8,281 bases of DNA from Clostridiales bacterium (GTDB taxonomy: Bacteria; Bacillota; Clostridia; Lachnospirales; WQUN01), in NCBI GenBank assembly GCA_031273705.1, contig JAISRJ010000022.1, positions 1 to 8,281 on the forward strand. Reading direction: 5' to 3'. The translations under genes were made by a program, and so were the position numbers. The notes beneath the pieces were generated by a model. It made no database searches and was not told the DNA's origin. It saw only the letters and a program-made list of their open reading frames with translations. The number at the start of each line of letters is the position of its first letter. The first letter of the stretch is position 1. This document shows positions 1 through 7,422 of the stretch, in pieces.

Positions 1-2
1 GT

Positions 3-164
3 GCGGGACATGACTTGCGTTACGCTATCAATCCCGCGAAAATCCACCGTGAACTTGGCTGGTTGCCCAAAGTAAAATTTGCTGATGGCATTAAACTTAC
101 AATCAAATGGTATCTGGAAAACCATGAATGGTGGGAAGGGATTATCGGTAATGAAGATCATTAA
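3..164 (+). CDS. rfbB: dTDP-glucose 4,6-dehydratase, C-terminal 53 residues (gene cut by window edge)
   Basis: This is the 3' end of a gene that starts outside the window; the frame is open from the edge to TAA at 162-164. The visible 53 residues carry the family's C-terminal signature: a GHDLRYAINPAKI stretch, then RELGW, then WYLENHEWW, all typical of RmlB/RfbB. The enzyme is an NAD-dependent extended short-chain dehydrogenase of the cytoplasm that converts dTDP-glucose to dTDP-4-keto-6-deoxyglucose, the branch point for rhamnose and many amino-deoxysugars. The catalytic and NAD-binding parts are not visible, so activity cannot be judged. The last 14 bases overlap the start of the next gene, which points to translational coupling. 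A related sugar-nucleotide dehydratase acting on another nucleotide sugar is possible but less likely given the RYAIN and WYLENHEWW motifs. Confidence 0.9.
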   Translation, partial: AGHDLRYAINPAKIHRELGWLPKVKFADGIKLTIKWYLENHEWWEGIIGNEDH

Positions 165-873
165 CGCATACTGGGAAAAACGCAACTTGGGCGTCGATAC
201 TGTCGAGTTTGAAATTGATTCTAATGATAGAGCAAATGTTGCGGATGAGATACGCGCTAACGAGAAACAGTACAATGTGGTAAAAATTCCGTCTGGAAAT
301 GTTGCCGTGCTGCTTGCGGTACAGAAGCAAGGATATAAATTTGCGGAAAGTATGCTGCACTTTTCAATTGGTGTTGGTGAACTTAAACTGAATTCAGTAC
401 AACAGCGCTTAAATGATGCTGTAACGCTTGCCGAAATGGATAACGCGGATATTGAACAGCTTTTTGCGGAAATACAAAACGGAATGTTTGATACTGACAG
501 AATCTACTTTGACCCGCAATTTACACATGAGCAAGCCACACAGCGTTATATTGGATGGACAAGAGACGAATTATCTGCAGGAACAAAACTTTTTAAGTTC
601 GTATACAAAGAACAATCTATTGGCTTTATCGGAGGCAACGCGCAAAAAAACATGTCATACCTCGGTGGAATATACCCCAAATTTAAAAAGTCGGGGTTGG
701 GACTAAATGTGGCGACAAAAAATTATCAGATCAATATAGATTATGGCACGAAGATAGTAAATGGCGCTGTTTCGTCTAATAACCCTTCTGTGTGGAAGAT
801 ATATTTTGAAATCGGCTATAATCTAACTAAAATAATGAATATCTTAGTTAAACATAATAATCACAGGGGGTAA
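151..873 (+). CDS. GNAT-like N-acetyltransferase, probably acting on a nucleotide amino sugar
   Basis: The protein is 240 residues from ATG 151. This start was preferred over in-frame upstream starts (79, 85, 124) because those lie deep inside the conserved rfbB end, while GGGAAGGG at 133-140 precedes 151. The C-terminal half looks like a GNAT fold: a weak acetyl-CoA loop around residues 181-186 (SGLGLN), followed by a SSNNPSVWKIYFEIGY stretch (208-223) that matches the usual GNAT ending, where an Asn and a Tyr or Phe flank the last helix. The layout, with a divergent N-terminal half, resembles WecD/RffC, which acetylates dTDP-4-amino-4,6-dideoxygalactose. Its position directly after rfbB fits acylation of a dTDP-amino-deoxysugar, with the aminotransferase probably upstream of the window. 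Membership of the superfamily is fairly safe; the substrate and the acyl donor (acetyl-CoA or the acyl-ACP encoded downstream) are inference. Confidence 0.72.
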   Translation: MKIINAYWEKRNLGVDTVEFEIDSNDRANVADEIRANEKQYNVVKIPSGNVAVLLAVQKQGYKFAESMLHFSIGVGELKLNSVQQRLNDAVTLAEMDNADIEQLFAEIQNGMFDTDRIYFDPQFTHEQATQRYIGWTRDELSAGTKLFKFVYKEQSIGFIGGNAQKNMSYLGGIYPKFKKSGLGLNVATKNYQINIDYGTKIVNGAVSSNNPSVWKIYFEIGYNLTKIMNILVKHNNHRG

Positions 874-875
874 AG

Positions 876-1358
876 ATGGATAGCGAAGAAAAACTATCAT
901 TTAATATTAATGATATTAAAAGCTGCCAGCGGAACCGATATCCAATGCTGTTTGTGGATAAAATCACGGAATGTGTACCGTTAAAATACGCGAAGGGCAT
1001 TAAAAATTGGTCGTTTAACGAGTGGTTCTTTCCGGGGCATTTTGAAGGGAGTCCTAATGTTCCGGGATCAATTCTGCTTGAAAGCGTGACACAGGTTTTT
1101 CTTATGACATTCCTCTGTACAGATGAGTGCAGAGGCTTTAAAGCACTTAGTTCAAAAATGAATAACGCGCGGTTTACGCGCAAAATAATACCGGGAGAGC
1201 GAATGGAAACAACAGCGATTTGTGACAGCTTTCGGCGCGGCATCGCTCGTGGAAGGGCGGATGCGCGTGTAGGCGGTGAATTGGCGTTTTCGGTTGAACT
1301 TACGATAGTTGTTCCGGATATTCTTAACGGGTTTAGCCCGTTAAAGTCGGTGGTTTAG
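876..1358 (+). CDS. FabZ-like 3-hydroxyacyl-ACP dehydratase, first of a tandem pair
   Basis: This 160-residue hotdog-fold protein is about the length of FabZ. It has the FabZ pattern: NRYPMLFVDKI (20-30), then IKNWSFNEWFFPGHF (42-56), then PNVPGSILLES (60-70). The catalytic pair is kept: His55 and Glu69, separated by 14 residues as in FabZ. FabZ removes water from 3-hydroxyacyl-ACP to give trans-2-enoyl-ACP. A strong site CAGGGGG (864-870) lies 5 bases before the ATG, and the previous stop is 2 bases upstream. The usual FabZ neighbours of the fatty-acid operon are absent; instead it sits among sugar and acyl-activation genes with its own ACP downstream. It therefore probably handles an acyl group meant for a glycan, or has been adapted to another thioester. 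Orphan hotdog proteins may also act as thioesterases, so the reaction is less certain than the fold. Confidence 0.82.
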   Translation: MDSEEKLSFNINDIKSCQRNRYPMLFVDKITECVPLKYAKGIKNWSFNEWFFPGHFEGSPNVPGSILLESVTQVFLMTFLCTDECRGFKALSSKMNNARFTRKIIPGERMETTAICDSFRRGIARGRADARVGGELAFSVELTIVVPDILNGFSPLKSVV

Positions 1359-1359
1359 A

Positions 1360-1836
1360 ATGAGCGAGCCACTAAGTTTCGATGTGTGTGGGATACAAAA
1401 ATGTATGCTAAACCGACATCCTTGGATGTACCTGGATGCCGCGCCGGAAGTTATACCTATGGAAAAAGCGCTTTGCGTTAAGAACTTTACCTATAATGAA
1501 TGGTTTTTTCCGCCTCATTTTGACGATGATCCGAATGTGCCCGGTTTTATTCAAATTGAGTGTTGTCTGCAAGCGTTTTTAATGACATTTCTCAGTTCGG
1601 AGAAATATAGCGGTCTTGAAACCGCTGACCACACAATTGATAACGCTAAATTGCAGCGAAAAATAGTTCCGGGCGACACATTAGAAATTCGAGCGTATTT
1701 GGAGAGTTTTAATAGGGGCGTCGCCAAGGGGCGTGTCGAAAGCTTTGTTGACGGGCAGGGCGCTTGTTCATTCGACGTAGTAGTTGCAGTCGTAGTAGAG
1801 CTGGACAGATACAAACCACGAAGGGAGAGCGATTAA
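1360..1836 (+). CDS. FabZ-like hotdog dehydratase, second of a tandem pair, divergent
   Basis: This 158-residue paralogue begins one base after the stop of the first FabZ-like gene. It keeps the same order of motifs: NRHPWMYLDAA (18-28), VKNFTYNEWFFPPHF (40-54) and PNVPGFIQIEC (58-68). The catalytic-type residues His53 and Glu67 are both present with the usual 14-residue spacing. It departs from the family around the active site: PPHFDDDP replaces the common PGHFPGxP. The shared EWFFP.HF, PNVPG and QAFLMTFL/QVFLMTFL segments show that the two genes arose by duplication or belong to one subfamily. Such pairs may form a heteromeric hotdog assembly, or split dehydration and isomerisation or thioesterase roles. 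The stop codon overlaps the start of the next gene by one base. Confidence 0.78.
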   Translation: MSEPLSFDVCGIQKCMLNRHPWMYLDAAPEVIPMEKALCVKNFTYNEWFFPPHFDDDPNVPGFIQIECCLQAFLMTFLSSEKYSGLETADHTIDNAKLQRKIVPGDTLEIRAYLESFNRGVAKGRVESFVDGQGACSFDVVVAVVVELDRYKPRRESD

Positions 1837-3617
1837 TGCGTGTTGCCGACTATATAATAGAAAGGCTCTATTCCGAGTGCGCCAGGCACTTGTTTATGGT
1901 AACAGGGCGTGGAATACTATATCTGACTGACGCCGTCGCCAAACATAGTGAGATTAAGCCAATCTGTGTCCATCATGAGCAGGCGGGCGCTTTCGCCGCG
2001 TGCGCGTATGGTGAAATAACCGGAAAACCGGGTGTCTGTCTTGTCTCTACCGGCTGCGCTTCCACAAACGCTGTAACAGGGCTTTTGTGCGCGTATCAAG
2101 ACGGGATCCCCTGCGTGTTTATTTCGGGCAATAACCCAAAAAATGAAACGGTAAATTACACGGGCTTGGCTATACGTACATTCGGCTCGCAGGAAGCTGA
2201 TATAATTCCCGTGGTTAAGCCTCTGACCAAGTACGCGGTTATGCTGACAGATCCGGCGTGTGTGGCTTATGAGCTGGATAAGGCGATATACCTTTCTCAA
2301 AATGGGATAAATGGTCCGGTATGGATTGATGTACCTTTGGACATTCAAAGCTCGCAAATAGAACCGGAAAAGTTAGAACGCTTCACTCCAAGTTTAGAAA
2401 AATTCGACGCGGCGGATGAAGATATTCTGTATGCGGCTGACGCGATTAATAAAGCCGAACGCCCGATTTTACTTGTCGGCAGTGGCGTGCGTTCCGCTGG
2501 AGCAACAGACAAATTGCGTGAATTTGTGGAAAGAATAGGTATACCTGTTACTTTTGCGCACAGTGCCCCCGATACCTTTGGTTTGAAACACGAGCTTTCA
2601 ATTGGCGCGGTTGGCGGTATGTATGGTACACGGGCAGGAAATTTCGCGGTGCAAAACTCAGATTTGCTTCTGGTTCTTGGGTGTAGGCTGACATCTATGA
2701 CAACCGGCGCGCAAAAAGATAAATTCGCGCGAGCGGCTGAAATTATTACCGTGGATATTAATCCGAACGAGTTATTAAAAAACAATGTTAATATAAGCAA
2801 AAACATAAAATCAGATATTGGAAAATTCCTAAATGGAATTTTACATAGTAATATCTCCAACGTTTCTATAACATGGAGAGAGAAATGTAAACATTGGAAA
2901 GAGATTTTTCCTCTTTGCGAGAAAAACTATAAATTGTCAAAGGAAATTGATCTGTACTATCTGGCGGAAGTTTTATCAGAAAAATTACCGGGGGATTCTA
3001 TTTTTGTTTGCGACGCCGGACTTGAAGAGCTGATACTCCCGACACATATTTCTTTTGGGCGCGATGCGCGTTGCTTGCACCCAGTCATGCAAGGTTCTAT
3101 GGGGTACGCGCTGCCCGCCGCCGTCGGGGCGTATCTGGCAAGCGAAGGCAAGCCCGTTTGCGTCGTCGTCGGCGATGGTTCGATAATGATGAACCTTCAA
3201 GAACTTGCGACAATAAAACACCACCATATACCACTTAAAATATTTGTTGTAAATAATAATCTGTATTCGGTTATACGCCGCCGCCAAGTTGAGTTATTTC
3301 GCAGTCGTACAATCGGTACCGACGTATCAAACGGCGTAAGCTGTCCTGAATTTAGTAAGATTGCGGATTGTTTCGATTTTAAGTATATGCTGATTGACGA
3401 TAGCGCCGAACTTCATAATACAGTGAAGAATGTATTTGATACGCATGAAGCTGTTCTATGTGAGGTCATAGGCGTTAAAAATCAAGAGTATATTCATGAT
3501 GAATATTTCAAAAACTCGCGGCGCCGCTTTGTTCATAGACCGATTGAAGATCAATATCCCTTTTTGGACAGAGAGCTGTTCTTGAAAGAAATGATAATAG
3601 CGCCAATCGACCAGTAG
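1836..3617 (+). CDS. thiamine-diphosphate-dependent enzyme, acetolactate-synthase-like
   Basis: The 593-residue protein has the three-domain layout and length of the acetolactate synthase / pyruvate oxidase family. Translation is placed at ATG 1836, which overlaps the previous TAA by one base and follows AAGGGAGAG (1821-1829); an in-frame extension to 1764 lies inside the preceding gene. The N-terminal domain has the cofactor-activating Glu48 in HHEQAG (46-51). The C-terminal domain has the ThDP/Mg motif GDGS beginning at residue 446 and NNN at 473-475. These enzymes transfer an activated two-carbon or acyl unit from a 2-keto acid. True biosynthetic acetolactate synthase is unlikely: no small regulatory subunit or branched-chain amino acid genes are nearby. 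Family members in surface-sugar clusters, such as YerE in yersiniose synthesis, attach a two-carbon branch to a keto sugar; a simple decarboxylase is the other option. The exact substrate cannot be read. Confidence 0.85.
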   Translation: MRVADYIIERLYSECARHLFMVTGRGILYLTDAVAKHSEIKPICVHHEQAGAFAACAYGEITGKPGVCLVSTGCASTNAVTGLLCAYQDGIPCVFISGNNPKNETVNYTGLAIRTFGSQEADIIPVVKPLTKYAVMLTDPACVAYELDKAIYLSQNGINGPVWIDVPLDIQSSQIEPEKLERFTPSLEKFDAADEDILYAADAINKAERPILLVGSGVRSAGATDKLREFVERIGIPVTFAHSAPDTFGLKHELSIGAVGGMYGTRAGNFAVQNSDLLLVLGCRLTSMTTGAQKDKFARAAEIITVDINPNELLKNNVNISKNIKSDIGKFLNGILHSNISNVSITWREKCKHWKEIFPLCEKNYKLSKEIDLYYLAEVLSEKLPGDSIFVCDAGLEELILPTHISFGRDARCLHPVMQGSMGYALPAAVGAYLASEGKPVCVVVGDGSIMMNLQELATIKHHHIPLKIFVVNNNLYSVIRRRQVELFRSRTIGTDVSNGVSCPEFSKIADCFDFKYMLIDDSAELHNTVKNVFDTHEAVLCEVIGVKNQEYIHDEYFKNSRRRFVHRPIEDQYPFLDRELFLKEMIIAPIDQ

Positions 3618-3638
3618 TATTAAGGGGATCCGAAAATT

Positions 3639-4667
3639 ATGAAAATTTACAACGGCTATGAATTAGGGATGAGACAGATTTATTACGTTGCGGAAGTTAA
3701 TTCCAGCCATAGCGGAAGCGTCGAAATTGCAAAGAAGATGATTGACGCGGCATACGATGCCGGATGTGATTGTGTGAAATTTCAGTCATGGACGGCGGAC
3801 ACACTGTATTCAAAGGATTATTACGATAAAAATCCGATTACAAAACGTGTCGTGGCAAAATTTTCACTTTCAGAGGATGAACTTTCTGAATGCGCGGAAT
3901 ATTGCTCGAAAAAGGGTGTGTCCTTTTGTTCAACGCCTTATTCCAAGCGCGAAGTTGATTTTTTAGTACGGCATAATGTCCCGTTTATAAAGATAGCTTC
4001 TATGGATATTAATAATTATCCGTTTTTGGAGTATATCGCCCATACCGGCAAGCCTATCGTACTTTCTACAGGTATGGCGGACTTGTTTGAAATTGACCGT
4101 GCGGTGGAATGTTTGGAATCGTCGGGAAATAAGGAGCTATGCTTGTTGCACTGTGTTTCAATATATCCTACCGAGCCGCGCGATGTAAATCTGAATAACA
4201 TACTGCTGCTTAGGTCGCGCTATCCGAATCATTCCGTGGGGTTCTCTGATCATACGTTAGGTACAAATATTGCCCCCGCCGCGATTGCGATGGGCGCCGT
4301 TTTGATTGAAAAACATCTGACGCTTGACCGCGCAAAAGTTGGCATGGATAATCAAATGGCGTTGGAACCGAACGAGATGAAATTGTTGATTGAAGGTTGT
4401 AACGAGGTCACTAAAGCTCTGGGCTCCGACCAACGCGACGTTTCGGTGAACGAGCTTGAGCAACGAAAAAAAATGCGGCGTAGCATTGTTGTTACTCACG
4501 ATATAAAGGCGGGTCATGTAATCCAAAGTTGCGATTTGGACGCAAAACGCCCCGGTATCGGGATTCCACCCAGCGAAACAAATAGTTTAATTGGGAAAAC
4601 TCTGGCACGGGACGTTTTAGCGGATACGTTGCTCTCGCCGGACGATATTTTACATACCCATGGCTAA
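3639..4667 (+). CDS. NeuB-family (N-acetylneuraminate synthase-like) sugar-acid synthase with SAF domain
   Basis: The protein is 342 residues, the usual NeuB/SpsE/PseI length. The N-terminal TIM barrel includes AEVNSSHSGS (18-27), VKFQSW (46-51), KIAS (118-121), SIYPTEP (174-180), GFSDHTLG (201-208) and IEKHLTLD (223-230). His205 and His226 lie 21 residues apart, the same spacing as the Mn-binding His215 and His236 of meningococcal NeuB. A C-terminal SAF/antifreeze-like domain (from about residue 280) contains RRSIVVTHDIKAG and RPGIGIPP. Such enzymes condense phosphoenolpyruvate with a sugar aldehyde to make a nonulosonic (sialic-type) acid. Two familiar residues differ: the usual GPDH after the metal motif reads GMDN (235-238). 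No CMP-sugar synthetase or epimerase is in view, so sialic, legionaminic or a different product remains open. TAAGGGG at 3621-3627 is its ribosome binding site, after a 21-base gap. Confidence 0.88.
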   Translation: MKIYNGYELGMRQIYYVAEVNSSHSGSVEIAKKMIDAAYDAGCDCVKFQSWTADTLYSKDYYDKNPITKRVVAKFSLSEDELSECAEYCSKKGVSFCSTPYSKREVDFLVRHNVPFIKIASMDINNYPFLEYIAHTGKPIVLSTGMADLFEIDRAVECLESSGNKELCLLHCVSIYPTEPRDVNLNNILLLRSRYPNHSVGFSDHTLGTNIAPAAIAMGAVLIEKHLTLDRAKVGMDNQMALEPNEMKLLIEGCNEVTKALGSDQRDVSVNELEQRKKMRRSIVVTHDIKAGHVIQSCDLDAKRPGIGIPPSETNSLIGKTLARDVLADTLLSPDDILHTHG

Positions 4668-4707
4668 AGCGCGGTTTTTTACGCGTTGGGAGTATAAATC
4701 AAATATG

Positions 4708-4713
4708 AAGGAG
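4708..4713 (+). promoter_or_regulatory. ribosome binding site deciding the TTG start of the ACP gene
   Basis: AAGGAG lies 9 bases before TTG 4723 and 4 bases before an ATG at 4718. The ATG opens only a two-codon reading frame (ATG TAT TGA) whose stop overlaps the TTG by two bases. The spacing and the downstream ACP homology favour TTG as the real start. Confidence 0.7.
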
Positions 4714-4722
4714 TGAAATGTA

Positions 4723-4959
4723 TTGACCAATTTACAAAAATACGCGCAGGCGTTTATCACATGCTTTGGCGTAACAGAAGACAAACTAGCGGAACTTACA
4801 TATCAGTCAATTTCGGAATGGGACAGCGTAGGGCATATGGGTCTTATCGCGGAACTAGAGGATATATTTGAAATTATGATGGATACGGACGATATAATTG
4901 ATCTTAGTTCGTTTGAAAAGGGTAAAGAGATATTAAAGAAGTACGATGTGGAAATTTAG
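4723..4959 (+). CDS. stand-alone acyl carrier protein
   Basis: The 78-residue acidic protein has the ACP four-helix pattern and the 4'-phosphopantetheine attachment motif EWDSVGHMGLI (32-42), with Ser35 as the modified serine. The end, SSFEKGKEILKKY, matches the last helix of carrier proteins found in polysaccharide and peptide clusters rather than the housekeeping AcpP, whose motif is usually DSLD. It starts at TTG. Its last 14 bases overlap the adenylating enzyme gene, so the two are probably translated together and work as a pair: the ligase loads an acyl or aminoacyl group onto Ser35. The 55-base leader after the NeuB-like gene is the longest gap in the operon; it holds only a short CGCG repeat around a T run (4671-4686), too weak to call a terminator. 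Confidence 0.88.
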   Translation: MTNLQKYAQAFITCFGVTEDKLAELTYQSISEWDSVGHMGLIAELEDIFEIMMDTDDIIDLSSFEKGKEILKKYDVEI

Positions 4960-6340
4960 CGACTACGCCGATTCGTGTGCCGCTGTCGACGAATTGCGCA
5001 ATATAAGCTACTCCGAACTGGAAAACGCCGGAGATACTCTCGCGAAGGTTGTCGGCGGTCGTGCCCTTGTATTCTGCCTTTGCCGAAATACAATAGGTTC
5101 GCTGATAGGATATACGGGGTTTATAAATAACGGAATAGTTCCGCTGCTGTTGGATGAGGGCATTGACAAAGAACTATTGTCCGTGCTTACAGATACATAT
5201 AAACCAATGTATTTGTGGATGGCGTCGGAAATTGTAACGGAGTTTAAATTTAAGGTAACGTACCAAACACATGGGTTCAGTCTGCTAAAAACAGACTTTG
5301 ATCAATTTCCAATGTATGAAAATTTGGCTTTGCTGCTTACTACGTCCGGGTCTACAGGCAGCCCAAAACTTGTGCGGCAAAGTTATAAAAATATCCTTTC
5401 AAACACGCAATCAATTGTTGAATACCTGGAGATCGATTATACCGAACGCCCAATTACTACTTTGCCAATGAATTATACATACGGGTTATCTATAATTAAC
5501 AGCCATTTATTTGCCGGCGGCTGTATTTTAATGACGACCAAAGGAATATTGCAGCGTGAATTCTGGCAATTTTTCAAAGAGAACAAAGCGACGTCGTTCG
5601 GGGGTATTCCATATACATACGAAATGCTTAAAAAGCTTCGTTTCTTTAAGATGGATTTGCCGACGCTGCGTACAATGACTCAAGCGGGCGGTAAACTATC
5701 GCCGGAGTTGCACCGTGAGTATGCGATGTACGCGAAGGAGCACGGCAAGCGATTTTATGTTATGTACGGTCAAACGGAGGCTACCGCGCGAATGTCGTAT
5801 CTGCCATATAAGCAATCACTAAATAAATACGGCAGTATAGGTATATCAATTCCAGGCGGAACTTTAACACTTATAGACGTAAACGGCAACGAGATTATAG
5901 AACCCGAAATAATAGGCGAATTGGTATACTGCGGCGACAACGTTACGCTCGGCTACGCGGAACGCGGGAATGATCTGATAAAGCGCGATGAATTTAACGG
6001 GGTTCTGCATACGGGAGATATGGCGAAACTTGACCGTGATGGATTCTATTACATAGTAGGCCGCAAAAAACGTTTCTTGAAAATTTTTGGCAACCGCGTA
6101 AACCTTGACGAAGCAGAGCGTCTTATTAAAACTGAATTTGACGTGGAATGCTGTTGCGTTGGTATAGACGATAAAATGAGCATTTATATCACATCCGATA
6201 GTTTGCTGAGGGATGTAAAGCTGTTTATCGCAAAAAAAACAGGTCTTAATCCCTCTTCGTTTGAGGTGAAGTTTATTAAAGAAATTCCAAAAAACGAAGC
6301 GGGAAAAACGCTTTATTCGGCGTTGGAGGGGTTGGCGTGA
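4946..6340 (+). CDS. AMP-forming acyl/aminoacyl ligase (ANL superfamily), probable ACP loader
   Basis: The 464-residue protein contains the adenylate-forming core motifs in order: phosphate-binding loop TTSGSTGSPK (132-141), YGQTEATARM (274-283), TGD (356-358), hinge region GRKKRFLKIFGNRVNLDE (372-389) and the C-terminal PKNEAGKTLY (448-457), in which Lys454 is the expected catalytic lysine. It activates a carboxylic acid as acyl-AMP and passes it to a thiol. It is shorter than typical long-chain acyl-CoA ligases (about 550 residues) because of a reduced N-terminal domain, and resembles stand-alone carrier-loading domains. The start codon lies inside the ACP gene, which points strongly to that ACP as the acceptor. 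Whether the acid is fatty, aromatic or an amino acid is not evident. It ends in a 4-base overlap with the LuxE-like gene. Confidence 0.88.
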   Translation: MWKFSDYADSCAAVDELRNISYSELENAGDTLAKVVGGRALVFCLCRNTIGSLIGYTGFINNGIVPLLLDEGIDKELLSVLTDTYKPMYLWMASEIVTEFKFKVTYQTHGFSLLKTDFDQFPMYENLALLLTTSGSTGSPKLVRQSYKNILSNTQSIVEYLEIDYTERPITTLPMNYTYGLSIINSHLFAGGCILMTTKGILQREFWQFFKENKATSFGGIPYTYEMLKKLRFFKMDLPTLRTMTQAGGKLSPELHREYAMYAKEHGKRFYVMYGQTEATARMSYLPYKQSLNKYGSIGISIPGGTLTLIDVNGNEIIEPEIIGELVYCGDNVTLGYAERGNDLIKRDEFNGVLHTGDMAKLDRDGFYYIVGRKKRFLKIFGNRVNLDEAERLIKTEFDVECCCVGIDDKMSIYITSDSLLRDVKLFIAKKTGLNPSSFEVKFIKEIPKNEAGKTLYSALEGLA

Positions 6341-7422
6341 TTGATATTAACGACATTATTGATATTGCGCCATTTTCACTTGAAAAGGGCGAAAAAACAA
6401 AGTTGATTACAGAGAAGCTGGCTAATCTAACTAAACATCACTATGAAAACTGCCGTGAGTATCATAATATGCTTGACGCCTGTGGTTTTGACCCGTATCA
6501 CTCCGTTGAAAGCTATGAGGATATACCATTTCTGCCTGTTCGTTTGTTTAAAGAGCTGACATTGAAAAGCGTTCCGGAAGAGGAAATATTTAAGACAATG
6601 ACATCTTCCGGAACGACAGGACAATCGGTATCCAAAATATATCTTGATCGCGAGACATCAAATTCGCAGCAGAAAGTTTTAGTAAAAATAGTATCGTCGT
6701 TTCTGGGTTCCGCAAGGCTGCCAATGATAATAGCCGACTGCCCGTCTGTTGTAAAAGACCGAAAAATGTTCTCCGCGCGAGGTGCGGGTATTTTGGGATT
6801 TTCTATTTTTGGAGCGGAAAAGATTTACGCGCTTAATGATGAAATGCAGCTTAACATAAGCGGATTACACGAGTTTTTGGATAAGCACAAAGGAAAATCA
6901 ATTTTAATGTTCGGCTTTACTTTTATGATATGGCAGCATTTTTTATCCGAATTATTAAAATATTCCGATAAACTGGACTTGTCTAACGTGATACTCATTC
7001 ACGGTGGCGGCTGGAAAAAACTTATAACCCAAAAAGTCAGTCAACAGGAATTTAAGGACCGCCTTAATTCTATTTGCGGCATACGCCGTGTACACGACTA
7101 CTATGGAATGGTAGAGCAAACAGGCTGTATATATGTCGAGTGTGAGAAGGGACATTTGCACGCGAGTGTTTTTTCGGATGTTATAACCCGCCGACCCAAT
7201 GATCTTTCAGTATGTGAATATGGAGAAAAAGGTATAGTGGAAGTTGTGTCGGTTCTTCCCAAGTCATACCCCGGTCACATCTTGCTTACCGAGGACGAAG
7301 GTATTGTTTTAGGCGAAGATAATTGCGAATGCGGCAGGAAAGGAAAATTCTTTACAATAACCGGTCGAATTAAGAACGCCGAATTAAGGGGCTGCGGCGA
7401 TACTTACGCGGCGGGTTTTTGA
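6337..7422 (+). CDS. LuxE-type acyl-protein synthetase
   Basis: The 361-residue protein matches the length of LuxE and related PaaK-like ligases. It has the ATP-binding loop TSSGTTGQSVSKIYLD (88-103), a second core motif DYYGMVEQTG (beginning near residue 252), a CxCGRKGKFF segment (330-339) and a GRIKNAELRGCGDTY ending (343-357). LuxE activates a fatty acid as acyl-AMP, moves it to a cysteine near its own C-terminus and hands it to the reductase LuxC, giving an aldehyde; Cys353 here is in the right region for such a site. The start is GTG at 6337, overlapping the previous stop by 4 bases, with GGAGGGG (6325-6331) in front. Copies outside bioluminescence operons occur in surface-sugar clusters, usually with a LuxC-like partner, but none follows here. 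The ending looks natural and not truncated. Confidence 0.86.
   Translation: MIDINDIIDIAPFSLEKGEKTKLITEKLANLTKHHYENCREYHNMLDACGFDPYHSVESYEDIPFLPVRLFKELTLKSVPEEEIFKTMTSSGTTGQSVSKIYLDRETSNSQQKVLVKIVSSFLGSARLPMIIADCPSVVKDRKMFSARGAGILGFSIFGAEKIYALNDEMQLNISGLHEFLDKHKGKSILMFGFTFMIWQHFLSELLKYSDKLDLSNVILIHGGGWKKLITQKVSQQEFKDRLNSICGIRRVHDYYGMVEQTGCIYVECEKGHLHASVFSDVITRRPNDLSVCEYGEKGIVEVVSVLPKSYPGHILLTEDEGIVLGEDNCECGRKGKFFTITGRIKNAELRGCGDTYAAGF

Noticed and set aside
428..706. Alternative + strand frame inside the acetyltransferase
   Set aside because: It overlaps entirely with the GNAT-like gene, shows no family motif and has no good start signal.
848..1243. Minus-strand reading frame opposite the first FabZ-like gene
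   Set aside because: It is a shadow of the well-supported + strand gene with no recognisable motif or ribosome binding site.
1836..3617. Housekeeping acetolactate synthase (ilvB)
   Set aside because: No ilvN/ilvH, ilvC or leu genes are adjacent, and the gene is embedded by overlap in a sugar and acyl operon; the motifs alone only support the wider ThDP family.
4671..4686. Terminator between the NeuB-like and ACP genes
   Set aside because: Only a 4-base CGCG repeat surrounds a T run and no T run follows the second half; the operon probably reads through.
6337..7422. Bioluminescence (lux) operon
   Set aside because: No luxA, luxB, luxC or luxD is present and the neighbours are sugar genes; only the LuxE-type fold is shared.
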